The notes: generated by a model not told the origin, from the sequence alone. A DNA stretch of 64,000 nt from Cladocopium goreaui (GCA_947184155.2 CAMXCT020002743.1:1-64000), one strand, 5' to 3'. Positions 30,494-44,451 are shown, numbered from the stretch's first letter. Translations and numbers: made by a program.

Positions 30494-32471
30494 GTGCAGA
30501 CCCCAGGGCAAGATGGGTGTCAAGCAACTTCGGGTCGGGCGGAAAGGGTGGAACCGGGTGGAACCTCGCGCAGCAAGGTCATCCGCGAACCGGTGATTCT
30601 TAAAGACAGAGGTGCCCGGAGATCACACCCCAAAATGCGAAGGTGAGGAGTACACGGATTGTCATTTGAGGCAGTTTTGCATCTGTTCTATCATCTATAA
30701 TATTAAAATTAAATATATAAAATGTGTAGAACTATCATGGCACAACAGCCTACCATGCACTTCAACGTCTTCAAGTCCGACATGTAGAACGGCAGGATGT
30801 TGCTGCTCTTCAGATGTTCGCTAGTGAGGGTTGGCACTCGTTTTTGTTCTCCAGGTGTTGCAACATGTGGAACTCGGGGGAGGGCGATGGAGAGCAACCT
30901 AGTGTCTTTCCTCCGACCAATCTGACAAAACATCGGATATTGGGCTGAATCATAGACCATCATAGACCCAAGGCACCACAATTTTGGGCCATTGATGAAG
31001 AATATTGGCTTGAGAAACGTTCAATTCAAGGTCCCCATTGGTCCCTTAGGCTCAAAACAACTTGAAACATCCCAAGTGGACCTTGGTGCACATGGCTTGG
31101 CTGGCCAGGCAAAGTTCTCATCCCAGAAGATGCCGATATTGAAGATAAGTGGGCAGCCCTGGTGTGGTTGGTGGGTTACGTGGTGTCAGTATCCTTTGGT
31201 CCTTTGGACCATAGCATGTCACAGGTCTCCCATGCTTCGGCTGACTTTGGCAGCTGGGGAGTTGGAGACCCAGATGTGGCTGTCAGATGTGGCTGTCAGA
31301 TGAGTCAGATGGCTGAGGAAGTTTCCTATGTACCGAGATCATCCCAGGATCATCATAGATCATCCCTGATATGAGTCGGCATGCACAGCATCACTGATAT
31401 GCATCCCAGATCATCCCAGGACCAAGAATGCGCAGGTGGCCGTTTGGTCCGGTCGTACCGTGGCAGTGTTCCTGGAAGTCGTTCGGAAAAAGAAACGACT
31501 CAGTGCCAGTGCGGGATCCCAACGGCCAGTGGACTCCCAGTGGACTCCCAGTGGACCCATCAACAAGATCAACAAGTGACCTGACAGAAGCGAGGAAGTG
31601 GACCTTTTCCACCCTGGATGGTTTTCCTGTTCAAAATACTGGATCATCATATCTTTGCTTAAAACATGTACCTTTTTCGAGTACCCCTCTATAGATTACC
31701 CCGCTATTTGCTTGGTGAACATCCATGTTAAGATTTTATTAATGCAAAAATAAGGCAACTGGCATGAGCCAGATTAATTTTCAGTGCGTTTTCTTCACGG
31801 CCAAGGCCCAGATATCTCACCAATGAGTTGCAGTAGCGAGGCTGGTGGCATGTCCCCATTTTGGGCATTGCAGTAATCAATCTCTTCATGGCTGTGGGCA
31901 GTGAGAGTCTGCGGTAAACGGGTTGACGCTGAAGTGATGTAACACACTTCAACACACACACACATATATATATATAATCATATATAATGTATATATATAT
32001 ATATATGTATGTTGCAAACATCATGTTTGTACATGTGGCTTCTTGAAACTGCGGACCGGAAATCTATCAGCCGTTTATGGATGTTTATGGACTTTGAGGG
32101 CCGCGGAGTTGGGGCACCAGGTTGTGCCCTTGCTGCTCCAGGCCCGGCAACGCTCACCGTCCATGAGACTTGCCATGGTTTCCGACGATAAGGCGCAGCT
32201 GACCTGGCACTCCCAGGTTCCCTGGGCAAAAACATTGGCAATTTTCCCGATAAGTTAGATATTCCAGAGACACATATGCTGAAACCCTTTTCATAGTTTT
32301 TCCATGAACTTTCAGGTACTGGAGGAAACCTGCTGGCATAGAAGATTCGATGAGAGATGATATAGGTCTGATAGGTGATAGATGATGATAGATGATCTTG
32401 GGTTGGCTTATGCTGGCTTTATTTCTTGGTGACTTGCTTGGATCCATTGCTGATCTGCCTGTTTTGTGCAG
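30494..32471 (+). other. intronic or intergenic stretch with two exon-like islands
   Basis: Island 31438-31524 encodes VAVFLEVVRKKKRLSASAGS. Island 32070-32150 encodes LWTLRAAELGHQVVPLLLQA. Both look coding by composition but joins are unresolved. (CA)n and (TA)n tracts sit at 31955-32006. Nothing else was seen. Confidence 0.3.
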
Positions 32472-35400
32472 GTGGGTGCCCTGCGGAAGGTCGTGGTGTT
32501 CAGGACCTTGGCCCAGGAACAGTTGGAAAACCTGGCAGATGCCTTGGAGGCAGGCCGCGATGAAAAGTGTAGGGCCAGGATGGGCCACCGGGATCCAGGG
32601 GGACAAGCTTTGGAATACTCACAGCATCTCAGGGCATGGCGAAATGGGGTAAAAAAGTAGGTGCCCTTGCCAGGTGGAGAGCAGGAAGCCCGGGGAGATC
32701 ATCTTCAACCAAGGCGTTCGCTGCTCTGGTGGTTTTCAGACCTACTAAACTTATCTAAACTTGGGAGGAGGACTCCGAGGAGCGAAGTTATGCTCAAATC
32801 GGCGAATCATATCATGAATGGCAGGACGGGGCAAAAGTTGAACCCACCAGCCAAGAGTTGAACCCACCAGCTGAGCCAATCTCAACCCATGGTAGGTCCT
32901 GGATGCTCCTGGTAGGTCAACTTGGAATCCTTTCAATTGCCAGGTGAGCCCGGAAAGGAGTTCTACATCATCCACACCGGACTGCTAGAGGTGCCTGACA
33001 CGAAAGCATCAAGATCGCAACCGATGCTGTACGGAAGATCTTGACCTTTTGTGTCTTTGGGTAGAGATCCACAGATGTCTGTTCTCACTGAACATGTACT
33101 GACATTTTGGTAGTTACTATTTTCAATATTTTCAGCCATCCAGTGGTCACGAAAAAGGCATAAACACCGGGTGTCTCAGAATTGGTGCCCTGCCTGCAGG
33201 TGAGTATTGGTGGCCGAAAGGTTCGCACCTTGGGAATGGGCGACTACGTAGGTGTGAATCTCAGGGCTGCTCTTAGCAGGATTTGATGCAGATGCCACGG
33301 ATTGTTTTGGTGATGCCCAGCAGCCAGGGTTGCTGAACCCTGAGTGGGGATGTGCAGGATTTCATCAAGATCTTCCCGGCATCGTTGCTCAATGCTATAT
33401 ATTTATTTCTGTGACATCTGGTTGTGCCAATACATGCAGATTATAGATTATATTATCACATGCCCTTGTAGTACGCATATGCATAGTATAGATCGTATAG
33501 ACACACACACACACATATATATATACATACATACATACACATTCACATACTTATTGATCTTATGTGTACACGCACACACAGATACACACACATATATATA
33601 ATTATATACAAACATATGCATCACCATACATCCCAGGATTCCTGCTCCAATGTCCTATCAGCTGAGGTGAACGTGCCCTGCTGCTGGATGAGAATCGAAG
33701 TGCCACTGTGAAGGTTGTCGAGGCATTCTGTGCAGCGGGGCCTCCGGCCATGGTTGGAGACCATGGGCTTAGCGGCTACCCATTCTGATACCTCTTGGGA
33801 AAAACATTACTACTGGAAATCCTTTAGTGAACACCCGGGTAAGAGCCACGCATTCAAACATTTGAATGCTAGGCTAGAGGTTGCACATGGGCCCACCCAT
33901 CTTATATATATATATATATAATATATATATATAATATTATATTCATCTTTTATGTTTCCATTGATTGAACTCCTGCCATGCCTCAGATTTTCCCGCCGCA
34001 GGACTGCGAGCTGTGGAAAATGGGAGCAGATCACTTCAACAAGGCCTGTGCGGGCGGCGATTTTGGAGAGACTTCTGTTGCAGGAGAGAGTCAATCAGAC
34101 CATAGGGATATTGTACCACTGTACCACCAGTCTTTTGTGTATTTTAGAGTGCCCCATATTCATATGTAGGTAGAGCAAAATAAGATAAGATTAAAGGCGG
34201 GTAGGGTAGGATATCTTCAGATCTTCAGCAGGTAGGGCAACCAATGATGGGGACCCGAACCAACCAAAAATACGGAGAGCACAGCTATTTTCCACCACTA
34301 TCCCAAGATCAGGCACGTTTGGCGAATGTGTTGGGATAGGCTGCAACCATCCGGGGATGGTCATCAGGCCGTGACGATTGACTCGCCCATTCGCGACTAC
34401 ATGAAGGTGGGAATGGATGGGAATGGCGTCCAGGAGCCAAAGTCAGTCACTTTCAGTGGATTTCAAAATTTCAGGACTCAATCAACTTTAAACATCTCTC
34501 GATGGTCCAGGTCCCCCTTATGAGTTGATAGAATCAACCATGAAAAGTCGGACTGATCATTCAAATCGTGCATTAAGGAATGTAGTTATGATAGAATCAA
34601 TGCATCCCGTTCAACAGCTGGATTCACCATTAGAACAAACTACTAACTACCATATTTTTTTCTCAATAAATCAAACATCAATTCAATCACAGTAAACATC
34701 AATAATAACAATAGATCATGGCATTCCAATCCATTCCGGGATCCAGTAACGTTGCTCCCTGGAACAACAGGCCCGGATCGATCTGCAGAACACCAAGGTT
34801 GGCCTGGAGCCGGGAAGCCCTGGACCTGGAGGATTAGCCTGACAGAAGCTGCGAAAATGGGGAGGAATTCACAAAGAAACATGGTCAAGATATGGGGAAA
34901 CCTTTCACCATGGACAGTTGCAAAGTCTAGGGTAGAGTATTTAAAGTTTAGGGTCTTAACTTAACAAACAGAGGGGGAGGATTTCACCAAGATGAATTCG
35001 ATTTGACAAACAAGAATGCAAATAGAACCAGCAAGCAAAGGGGCCTAGAAATAGATTTCGCATATAGCAATACATTGGAACGCTGGAAATGACCCAAATC
35101 TGTGGGTTGGGGCAATGCCTATATGCTTGGCTGCCACACTCCGCCGCCCAGTTCCCTTCAATGCATGCGGGTCATTGGGCGAGGAGGCTTCGGAGTGGTG
35201 AAAATGGTTGGGTCGCCCAAGGCAATTTGGCTCATGGCACAGCGGTTCACAATTTTGTGGATGGGGAATATGACTTTAGAACACATACACACACAAATAG
35301 ATACACACATATATATATATATATAAAATATAGATATACATAATAATGTATATTATTATATATTATGATGCTAAGCACATACTGCAATTAAAGGATTTCA

Positions 35401-38400
35401 CCAAACAGATGCGTTTGATGAAACTGCAGCGAAGGTGGGCATTGAGGCAACAATGAAAGACTTACTGTACGAGTTATTGTTTCTGTTGATAATGTGGTTC
35501 TCGAAACCTGACGCTGGCAAAAGGCTATCGACAGCTCATGCTTTCAAGCGTGTGGCACAAGAAACCAGCCTCATACCAAAGCAGAGCTTCTGCTGAAACT
35601 TGGGTCATTTTTGTGACAAAGAGGGGGGGCTGCCAAACTGTCTGTTTTCACCTCTTTTCTCGGGACCCCTTTACCAACTTATTTGAGTGCTGAGGTGAAG
35701 TCAACAACCACGAATACAAGGCCCAGCTGAGGATGGAGTCTGAATGGAGTCTGACAGGGAAGGTGGTTGAAACCACACAGATGATTTCTATCGATCTCCT
35801 TTTTGCCGGGCGTATGGGTAAAGAGTGCGGGGGGGCACACCCTAAGGATATGATTAACTGATCACTACTTCTTACCACCAAGAATGATTATCATTTGTGG
35901 GTTCTTCGGTCTTGAACCTCTGCCCGTTCCCAAATTGTTGGAACCAATACTATGACGGAAAGAAACCAGTTGGATGCAATTGACGGCTCCCAACCTGCAG
36001 GTATGCCCTGAAGTGTGTCAGCAAGAAGCAAGCTGTCAGATTCTCAATGCTCACATACACTTACATCCACTGCGTTGGGAAATCTTAAGCAGCTCGGGGC
36101 CTGAAGAAAAGTTTTTTTTTTTGCGCATGTTTTAGTTTATTTTCCTATCCGCCTATGTGGCTGCGCCGTGCCATAGGTAGAACAAAAGCAGCAGAAAGCC
36201 TTGGCCCATGAGCGAAACATCCTCGCTGAGCTGGAGCGGTCGCAAGGGTAGTGAGTTCATCAGCAGACCACTTGGACAAAGGGGAAGGCTTTCCATTTTT
36301 TTTGGTAGATTAGATTCATTATTTTTTTAAAAATAGTTTTGCTCATAGCCACATGGCTTCCTGAGATATGCCAGATGCTTACTGACCATTCCTGACTTCA
36401 GGGGTCAGCCCTACGCCCATATGCATACTGAATGATTATGACTCATGACAGCCTGTTGAAGATTTGCAGGACCATCCTTTCATCATCAAGTTCGTCCGAT
36501 CTTTCAATAGTGCGGTGCTGAATTCTGGCAAACAAAAACATCGCTACACTGACCTTGGAAGCTCCACAGCGAATCCAGTCACCACATCATCATCATCATC
36601 AATACTGTAATGATAATGATAATGATAATCATCATCACTTTGATCGCCATTTGCAGATTCTGGGTCCACATTGGGGGGACCAAGTTAGGCGAGTTCTCAG
36701 GTGCTCGTTATGTGTACTTTCTCACTGAGCTGGCTGCAGCCTTGGCAACAGCAGATCGTAGCAGTCGACGGGCTCATGATAAATCAGTGGACCCTTGATG
36801 CATCTTCATGTCGAAAGATCACCCCTCATGTTTGGAATATCTATTGCAAATGCGTTACTGTAATCATTAAAGTATTTCTGATATTTTTTAATCAGTGGGC
36901 GTTACTTGCTGATAGCAGCTGCTGGCGTGTCAGGGTGCATCATAGTCAACCGAACAAGAAATCGTTGGGATTCCTAAAGAACCAACTCAAAGTGAACCAA
37001 ATCACCATTGGTTGACGCCTTGGATTATTATGGTTTAATGGTTCTTTCCAGGATTGGATGATGGGAAGATCTACCGGAATTTCCATGAATTTCCCATATT
37101 TGAGGGGAACGACGGTGGTCTCTTGTAGATTTACCCAGGTCACAGGCGGCGAGCTGTTGGATGCCCTGGATGCACTAGGCCTTGCCATATAACGTCTGCG
37201 TGGGGTCTCCTACAGTCTAAAATCGGCATACCCTTGGGTAAACATGGAGATACAAAGGGGATATCCCCACCTTCGTTGTTTGGAAAATTCATGTAATGTA
37301 CAAACCGGACATTTTCATTACATTTTCCAGCTAGTCCGGTTATAGGGATGCCCCAAAATTCACAGATCCACATGGAGGCCTTGGAGTTGGGACCTGGACC
37401 CAACCAGCTGATGGGATGAGCCTTGCAAAGCTCTGGTCAAAATGCCATAGGAAAAACATTGAACACCCGCTGGAAATTCATCGAAACTGCGGGGATTTCA
37501 TACAATTTCAGAATGGACACAGAAAGTTGGTCTTGTTCACCAGCAACATTCCGTTGTGATAGCAGAGGCGCACAATATGTCCAGGTTTGATCACCATTTC
37601 CCCAGTTCACCGGCAGGCTTGTTGCAAGCGCCTCAGGCAGGGCCCTGAGAAACCAGCAAGGCCAGATGCAACCGGAAAACCATTTTGGTCCCTGGCTTCT
37701 GGATGAAATATGATGAAATCAATCTAGCTATGGCTTCTTGCCACGAAAATCACCCAAACTCGAAGAGCCTGGAGGATGCTACTTGACTTGAGGCCCAATT
37801 CTACTCCGCATCCATCATCCTGGCCATAGAGCGCGGAGCCCATGTTTTTGGTGGTCATCAGTGACCCCCAAAATCTAATATATCTAATCTTTAACTACCG
37901 AAAAAGTCGCTTTCCCACTGGAAAATATTTTACTTATTTTCCAAGTCGAACTGTAGCGGTTGATCTCAACTTTATCTCTCAACCAGGCCCTATGAGATTC
38001 GACCGCGGCCTTTTTTGAAGGCCTCCATTTTCACTGGCCCAAGTCCTTTGCTCCTGGCCTGAAGGTTTTTGCACGAGAGACGAATAGCCTACTTGGACCT
38101 CAAAGGCCGCGGTTTCCCAGAACTGTGGGATCACCCAAAGGTTTTGAAAAGGTTTCATCCGATTCATCCAACTTGAGGTCATGTAGCTGGTGGTTTCATG
38201 AAGCGATGACTATCACCCCCCCGTGGCGACAAAGATCCACCACGTTCTTTCCATGGAGTTTCGGGCAGGCGAAAACTGCCTCATCGACCAGCATGGCTAC
38301 CTCAAGATCATTGACTTTGGTGTGGCTGAGAGGGTGCCATCCTTGGCGAAAGCGACCTTCAGGACCTTAAACTTAGCCGCTTAGCCAACCCATCCCATCA

Positions 38401-40620
38401 TGTCCCATCAATGGTGGTTAATCGGTTAATCAACATGTTGATATTGGGGGATCGTCCCCCAAAATGGGTTGATGCCTTGGACATGTCCGCCATGTCCGCC
38501 ATGTCCCACCACTGAGATTACTTCGGGCAAAATCTTTGCTGTGCTGCACTCAGTACGGGGGTCAATCACTTCAGAACCAAGGCTTGCTGAGCTGCAAGTG
38601 ACACATGTCTGAAACATCTCAGCACTTCCTGTGTTTTGAACTGACTGATAGGATAGTGTTCAACACAGTGAAAAAGTGATTGGCTTCAATACATCAGCAA
38701 TACGAACATATCTTCTTAAGTAACTTTGATATTTGATGATACTTGCGCATATTTACAAGCTCGCCATGTTGAGGTCAAGGGCACTCCGCTCTTCATGGCA
38801 CCAGAGGCTCGCCCCCCTTCTGTGATTTGTAGATGACTCTGAGGTATTTCCATGTCTACCAGAGGTAGGTTTGGAAAAACATGAAAGTGGGGACCTTGTT
38901 TCCCATCATGTCGGATCTACTGTACTCATTTTCCTGGTCTCTGTGCATATGGTTAAGAGGGGGTGGGTCAGCTTTTGAGCTTTAAAGTTGGGGCTCAATA
39001 AACCAGCCAGTTTTCAGGGTGCGACGATTTGACCATGTTCAGAAACACGAAAGCGCATGCTGCAGGTCATTCTTGGCAAGGGTCCGTGCCTGAGCATGTT
39101 CGTGGATTGCAGTGCCTATACCCCAAAAAGGGACGGTTGACTTGATCCAAAAAAATCTGAAAAAAGAGAGCAAGTCCCCTGCCGCCGTCCGATTTTTTCT
39201 CCCATCCCCGTGCACATAAGAAGATTGCCTCCTTCAAACACAGCGAGAAAATCTATTCACCGTGAGTTTATTCAGTGGGGAATCCATGAGAAATCTAGGT
39301 TGAAATCCTACAGATCTGGCGGTCTGCGGCTCTGAGGTTACAACACCGCCGCTGATTTGTGGAGTCTTGGCGTGTGCCTTTTCGCCCCACCGGCCTGCTT
39401 GGACCTGCTGAGCCATCTCAGAAAGTCTGCTGCACACCAGGAATTTGAAGACAGCCTCAAAAATCATTCAAAATCAGCATCCCTGGAATGTTTGGAACAT
39501 GTTCTGGGTTGAATTTTGGGGGAATGAAAGGCTGGTGAGGAAATGACACGCTAAGAAAGACGTCAAAAGCATTCAAAAATCAAGCCCCATGATCTTTTTG
39601 AAGGTCACAGCACCATGTCAGGACTTCATGGTGGGCTCCTTCCCATTTGGTGATGACCAAGCGAGCAACGCCGAGGTCATCTCTGGTGGTCCTAGGGACC
39701 CCAGTTCGATTGTGGGAATGGTGCCAACATCCACCTCCATCTTCACCCAGCTGTGATGAGATCCGAGCCACAGGATTTGAAGAGGTTCAAATCTTGTACT
39801 TTTCTGACTTTTCAATACTTTTCATGGTTTCAACTATTGATGGTTTTTCTAGTCCTTACTGGGATAAATTGATCCCAGCTACCTGTCGTTGCTTCCCGTG
39901 CCGTTCTGCTGCGCAGATCTTTAAAGCGGTGCTGAAAGCACCGCTGAAGTTTCCCAAATGGCTTGGCGTGCATGAGAAGGACCGAGGGAGACATGTGGGC
40001 ATATCAACCAACGACTGGTGGTACCGGAAATGGGAAGATTGACCAACCGCCAACCTAAACATTAGAAGCTAAGCAGCTAAACAAACTGGTTGGTGATCTG
40101 GTTGGTTTTACCTTTCCATCCTGTTTTGATCAAACCCAGAAGAATCAGGAGACTGATATGTTGGTTCAATATGGTTCAATATACTTGGGGATGGGTTACA
40201 GCCACCTGCCGTAGAGACTGAACTGCAGGACCTTCCGAAATTTGGAGTCCCACCTCAAAAATGTATGGGTCAAATTATGAGGCACCTAGGCCCTTAGGCG
40301 CAGATCTATGCACCCTTTTTGTTGGGCAATATCCTAAATCATTCGTTTGGAAAGAGAGCCTCGTTTTTTTGTTTGTTTTTATGTTGCTCGCTCACACTGT
40401 GAAAACAATACAGCGAAGTAGACAGACGGACAGACGGGCTGACTGACTGACAGGCTGACTGATTAATTGATTGATTGATTGATTTGATATCACGATCCGA
40501 TTTTATTCCCATTAACACGACGTTTTTGTTTTCTTTTGAGGGTACCTGGGGTTTGCACCAGACCCGAAAAGCCAGTTGCTGCGCAGGAGGCCAAAGAGCT
40601 GATGAAAGCTTTGCTGCTGG
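32472..40620 (+). CDS. PKG-like protein kinase with cyclic-nucleotide-binding domain, about 24 exons
   Basis: Exons: 32472-32549, 32674-32713, 32944-32990, 33200-33251, 33667-33722, 34002-34043, 34368-34406, 34771-34797, ~35154-35221, 35409-35434, 36001-36034, 36177-~36242, 36470-36509, 36701-36732, 37139-37183, 37793-37830, 38065-38105, 38269-~38333, 38774-38806, 39066-39081, 39337-39383, 39622-39675, 39917-39967, 40587-~40620. The first five encode one CNB domain: KPGEIIFNQGEPGKEFYIIH, VRTLGMGDYVGERALL, then DENRSATVKVVE. The kinase follows: glycine loop GRGGFGVV, lysine in YALKCVSKK, alpha-C glutamate in HERNILAEL, hinge FLTELVTGGEL, catalytic loop AYLDLKGEN, DFG in IIDFGVAERV, GTPLFMAPE, ADLWSLGVCLF and GSFPFGDD. 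Order and motifs fit AGC-type cGMP/cAMP-dependent kinases. The HRD arginine is Leu and the usual Pro of LKPEN is Gly. Both ends of the gene are unresolved. Confidence 0.85.
33490..33610. repeat. (CA)n/(TA)n microsatellite in kinase intron
   Basis: ACACACAC and TATATATA runs with ACATACATAC lie between CNB exons 33200-33251 and 33667-33722. Comparable tracts lie in other kinase introns at 33903-33945 and 35283-35365. Confidence 0.85.
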
Positions 40621-41690
40621 GAAGCTCAGCACCAGCCCGTCACAGGGGACCCAAGGGACCCAAGGTGATCTACCATTTTCTTGAGATAAAAGTCATTAAT
40701 TAAGATTTAAGATTGAATGATTGAGGAGATCGTTCCAATCTATTCGCAATGCAATAATGTATATGTATATATTATATATATTATATATATATATATATAT
40801 TATATTATACATATTATACACGTAGAATTACGTATATATATATATATATGTATGTATGTATGTGTGCGTATGTATGTGTATATATATATAATGTATATAT
40901 ATATAATGTATATATATATATAATATATATATATATGTGTGTGTGTGTATGTGTATGTGTATATGTCTATGTATATGTCTATGTATGTCTATGTCTATGT
41001 ATATGTATGATGATGCATGTATATAGCTGCATGCATGCGGCATGAGCGCACATGCATATTATTATGGAATTTAGATTTAATCCCTTACAAGCCTTACAAT
41101 CGGATGATGCCCCAGCAGCACCAACTAGAGATGTCCCGGAAAGTCCCCGGGTCACGTGAAAGATGACTCTCGACTGTCGAGGCACCGTGATCCTGCAAAA
41201 CGTTTGGGCGCTGGCCAGACGGGATATGATGAGCTGAAGGACTCAAAATGACTTAGGAATGGCTAGGCAATGTCCAAACGTTGGGTGGTCACTGTTCTTT
41301 GGGGATGGGTGATGATGGGTGGATGTGGGCGCGGAGAAAAGAATGCAAAAACCAGGACGGATGACTGTGGAATCTGAACTTCAACAGCAGTATCCCCCAA
41401 GCTTTGCAATTTAAAGGGCTGAGATGTTTCGTGCCTCTTTCTTGGGAAAATCTCCGGCCATCCGCTTGCAGGAACATCCTTTTTATTCTGACTTCAGTGG
41501 TCACCTTAGTGCGCGGTGGGTGTCTTGCAGCTGGGGCCATTTTCAGTGCCTGAGGATGGGAACACCTCCTGGCACGACAGCTAGCGCCACCCTTCACACC
41601 TAAGGCCAGCAAGTGGATGCTGTTGGGGAGTTGGTTCTATTGAGGGCTTTGCCGAGTGTTCTGTTCGGTGCATGTCTCAATGTGATGCTG
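40621..41690. other. kinase downstream region with (TA)n/(TG)n block
   Basis: The kinase C-terminal exons (after LMKALL) were not identified. A ~270-bp (TA)n/(TATG)n block spans 40755-41015, with alternating ATGTATGTAT and GTGTGTATGTGTAT. No gene is supported from 41020 to 41690. Confidence 0.5.
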
Positions 41691-41702
41691 TTTTGGCTCA
41701 AG
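41691..41702 (+). other. 12-base spliced-leader-like match
   Basis: TTTTGGCTCAAG is identical to the last 12 bases of the dinoflagellate spliced leader. The bases upstream match only partly. The downstream frame (AFKAKKTPAHPLCLCIHGSG) is not recognised. Confidence 0.3.
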
Positions 41703-41802
41703 CATTTCAAAGCAAAAAAAACGCCAGCGCATCCTTTGTGCCTTTGCATCCATGGAAGTGGAAAATTCAAACACAATTTTCAGCAATCTGGAGGAGGTGA
41801 AA

Positions 41803-41804
41803 GC

Positions 41805-41850
<46 letters not shown>
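41803..41850. repeat. (GAT)n microsatellite
   Basis: About 15 GAT triplets, after a GCGATGATG lead, would encode poly-Asp on + or poly-Ile on -. Confidence 0.95.
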
Positions 41851-41851
<1 letters not shown>

Positions 41852-44451
41852 CTGCCAAGTTCGAAGAGCAGTCCGCACAGATATGTGCTCTTACTATTCG
41901 TTAGAACACAAATCTGTGCCGACTGCTTTGGTAATGTGGTCCAGTCTCAGGCAGTGCAGCTGTCTCGTTTGAAGAACTTTCCTTTCGCGTTGAGATGTCG
42001 GAGGCCATGACTACGACAGCACCAGAGGCCCCACAGCGAGTTCAACGGGGAAGCGATGTGCCGACGGGGATGGAGCAACCGTCGTCGTGGAGTCCGTGGA
42101 CCACCGCGAATGCTTCGGGGACAGCAGTTCGAAGGGTGGCAAAAGCACGAACGTGCAGTCGCTGCTGAGTGAAGCATCAGATGATCCTCATCATACAAAG
42201 AACAGGCAGAACAGGCAGAACAGGTGTGGTAAAATCAGTTCCACAAAATTCCACAAAATCGTCTCTTTCTACTAGCGAAGCTTCCCGTGCAAAGAACACG
42301 CTCATCTCGAGATGCCCACGGAGTAGAAAAAATCTCAATGTGATGCTAGGAATGCCTTTCTTATGGGCGATTCAGACAGCCAATAGTTGCAGCTTTCAAA
42401 ACAGCTCTTGCCAGGGTGAAACATACGCAGAAGATGCTGAAGGTGGCAAGGACGGCTGGATTGTTGGGCCATACCGGGCCACAAGGTCTCCATAGGGCTT
42501 CCATCTTTGCTGCAACAAATCAGTATGAGCCAAGTTCGACAGCGAACGGACCCGCAGATGCAGAGTTTTTCTACAAGTTTTGTTTTCATCACCCTTTTCG
42601 TGCATACATGATTCCAGATACGTGTGCGTATGCACACAGGGAATCACACGGAGAGAACGAGAGAAATCATCTGAGAATCGAGAGAATCATAGATAGAAAT
42701 ATGAATGATATGAATGCACATTTTCAATATTGATTCATTTTGATCCATACCTGGTATGCTATACTGGTTTCGTGCTTCCTTCGCTGAAGAGCGGCGGTCA
42801 TTGGTTTGGTTCGTGGCTGTGGGATCCCAATGTGGCAGGACGCTGGACTTGGAAGTCTCACAGTCACGGAAGAAGACCGACAAGGTGCCGGGGAACCACT
42901 TCAGCATGGTGGTAGGGGCTATGTGCAGTCCCATATCAGCATATATCAGCCTTGTATCCCGCTCAATGGCGGAGAGTACCGTAACACCTATAACTACTGT
43001 ATATCATTTATCACATCATTTATCATTCAAAATTGGAGATTGAATGCCAGTAGTCGTTTATTTGTGATGTTTGGGGAACTTTACACAGAAGGTTTTGCAG
43101 GTTCAGTACTACAATTGTGGATGATGAACGTCCAACATGAACCAACACCCATTTCGGATATTTGCTGTATCTCCATGGCGCTGCTGGGTGTGTTCGCACA
43201 TGGTGCCCAACAATGATTGTGTAAAATTAAAAGGGGTGGTCCAGATGGTAGGGGAAAAATGGGGAAAATAGTTGCAAAACATCTGGGAAAGAATCCGAGC
43301 CGTAATGGTTTTCCGGCACCTCAACTGGCCCTGACACCACCTGAAGAATGTTAAAATTGCACGCCGGGCTGGACCCACCTGGTTTGCAGACGGAAGGTGA
43401 TGATGATTGGATCGATCCTGACCCATCCTGGGCTGACGAGTTCTGACTTATAACACACCAAAGCCGTTGCGTGATTGAAGGGCTGGAGTTCAGTTTTGCC
43501 CTTTCGCACTTCAACGGGCGTTTCTCAGACTGGTGATGAAAGACTTCCCACTGTCACTTGTCAGGCTGTGACAGCATGGCTATCAGATCTTAGTACGAAA
43601 GAGCTCTGCACTTTTGCAATTGGGAGAAACCGCCCCCATTCCAGGTGCCACAGATGGCCAATGTCGCCCTCAGTTGTGGAATTTGCCAAGTCGCTAAGCG
43701 GCGCAGCTGCCAGGTCCATCAAGACTAACCCACGGATACCCACGGAGACTTACCAGCCACTAGAACATCCAATCATCAAGCAGAGCTATTGGGCATGATC
43801 CTGTATAGCCCTTAGTAGTTTAAGGCCAAACCCAAGTTTACTCTGGAAACCCCCAACTTTCACTAGTTATGGAAATCATCTAGTAGTGAATGCATGGTAA
43901 AGCTTCCAACACCAGTTGAGATTCCCAGAGGATGCTGGTAGCTAGTCACTGTGTCACTCCTTGATGATCTTGATGGTTCTTAGTTCACGATCCTTTCCAT
44001 TTGCCAACTCTGCAATGGGATGGAGAGGCCTGAGCGTCTATTCCCAGGTGGAGAATGAATGAACACCTGGACAATTCAGCGCTCCTACCCAGATGGACCC
44101 TTCTATTGGATCACCAGGACAACCACCATCAACAGTGAGCCTGGCACTTGCAACCTTGGCGCGTGACACACCATCAACCTTAGTGCTGAGATGCTGGTTG
44201 TTCTAGTTGGCCTGCGTTTGGACGGGTGAACTGGCGCAATTGGCTAAAGATCTTTGGCTTCAGGAGCAACTATTTGACGATAGGCCATGCTAGGCCATAT
44301 GGCCATGGGCCACCGGATTTGTTAAGATAAACAAATCCCCAAACTTGGATACCTAGTAACCAGTACTGAGCCACGTTGCTTTATTTGGGATGGACTCCAG
44401 ACATGCTTGGCATTTGGAGAATCACATGGTGTCAAAAAATCCGAGCACAAC

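Noticed and set aside
38774-38806. Shortened kinase activation loop
   Set aside because: The donor after VAERV is ambiguous (38334, or later GC sites near 38342-38351), so a normal-length loop remains possible.
41613-41972. Asp-rich protein from the GAT run
   Set aside because: Poly-Asp comes from a (GAT)n microsatellite; the flanks have no domain and the opposite strand is equally open.
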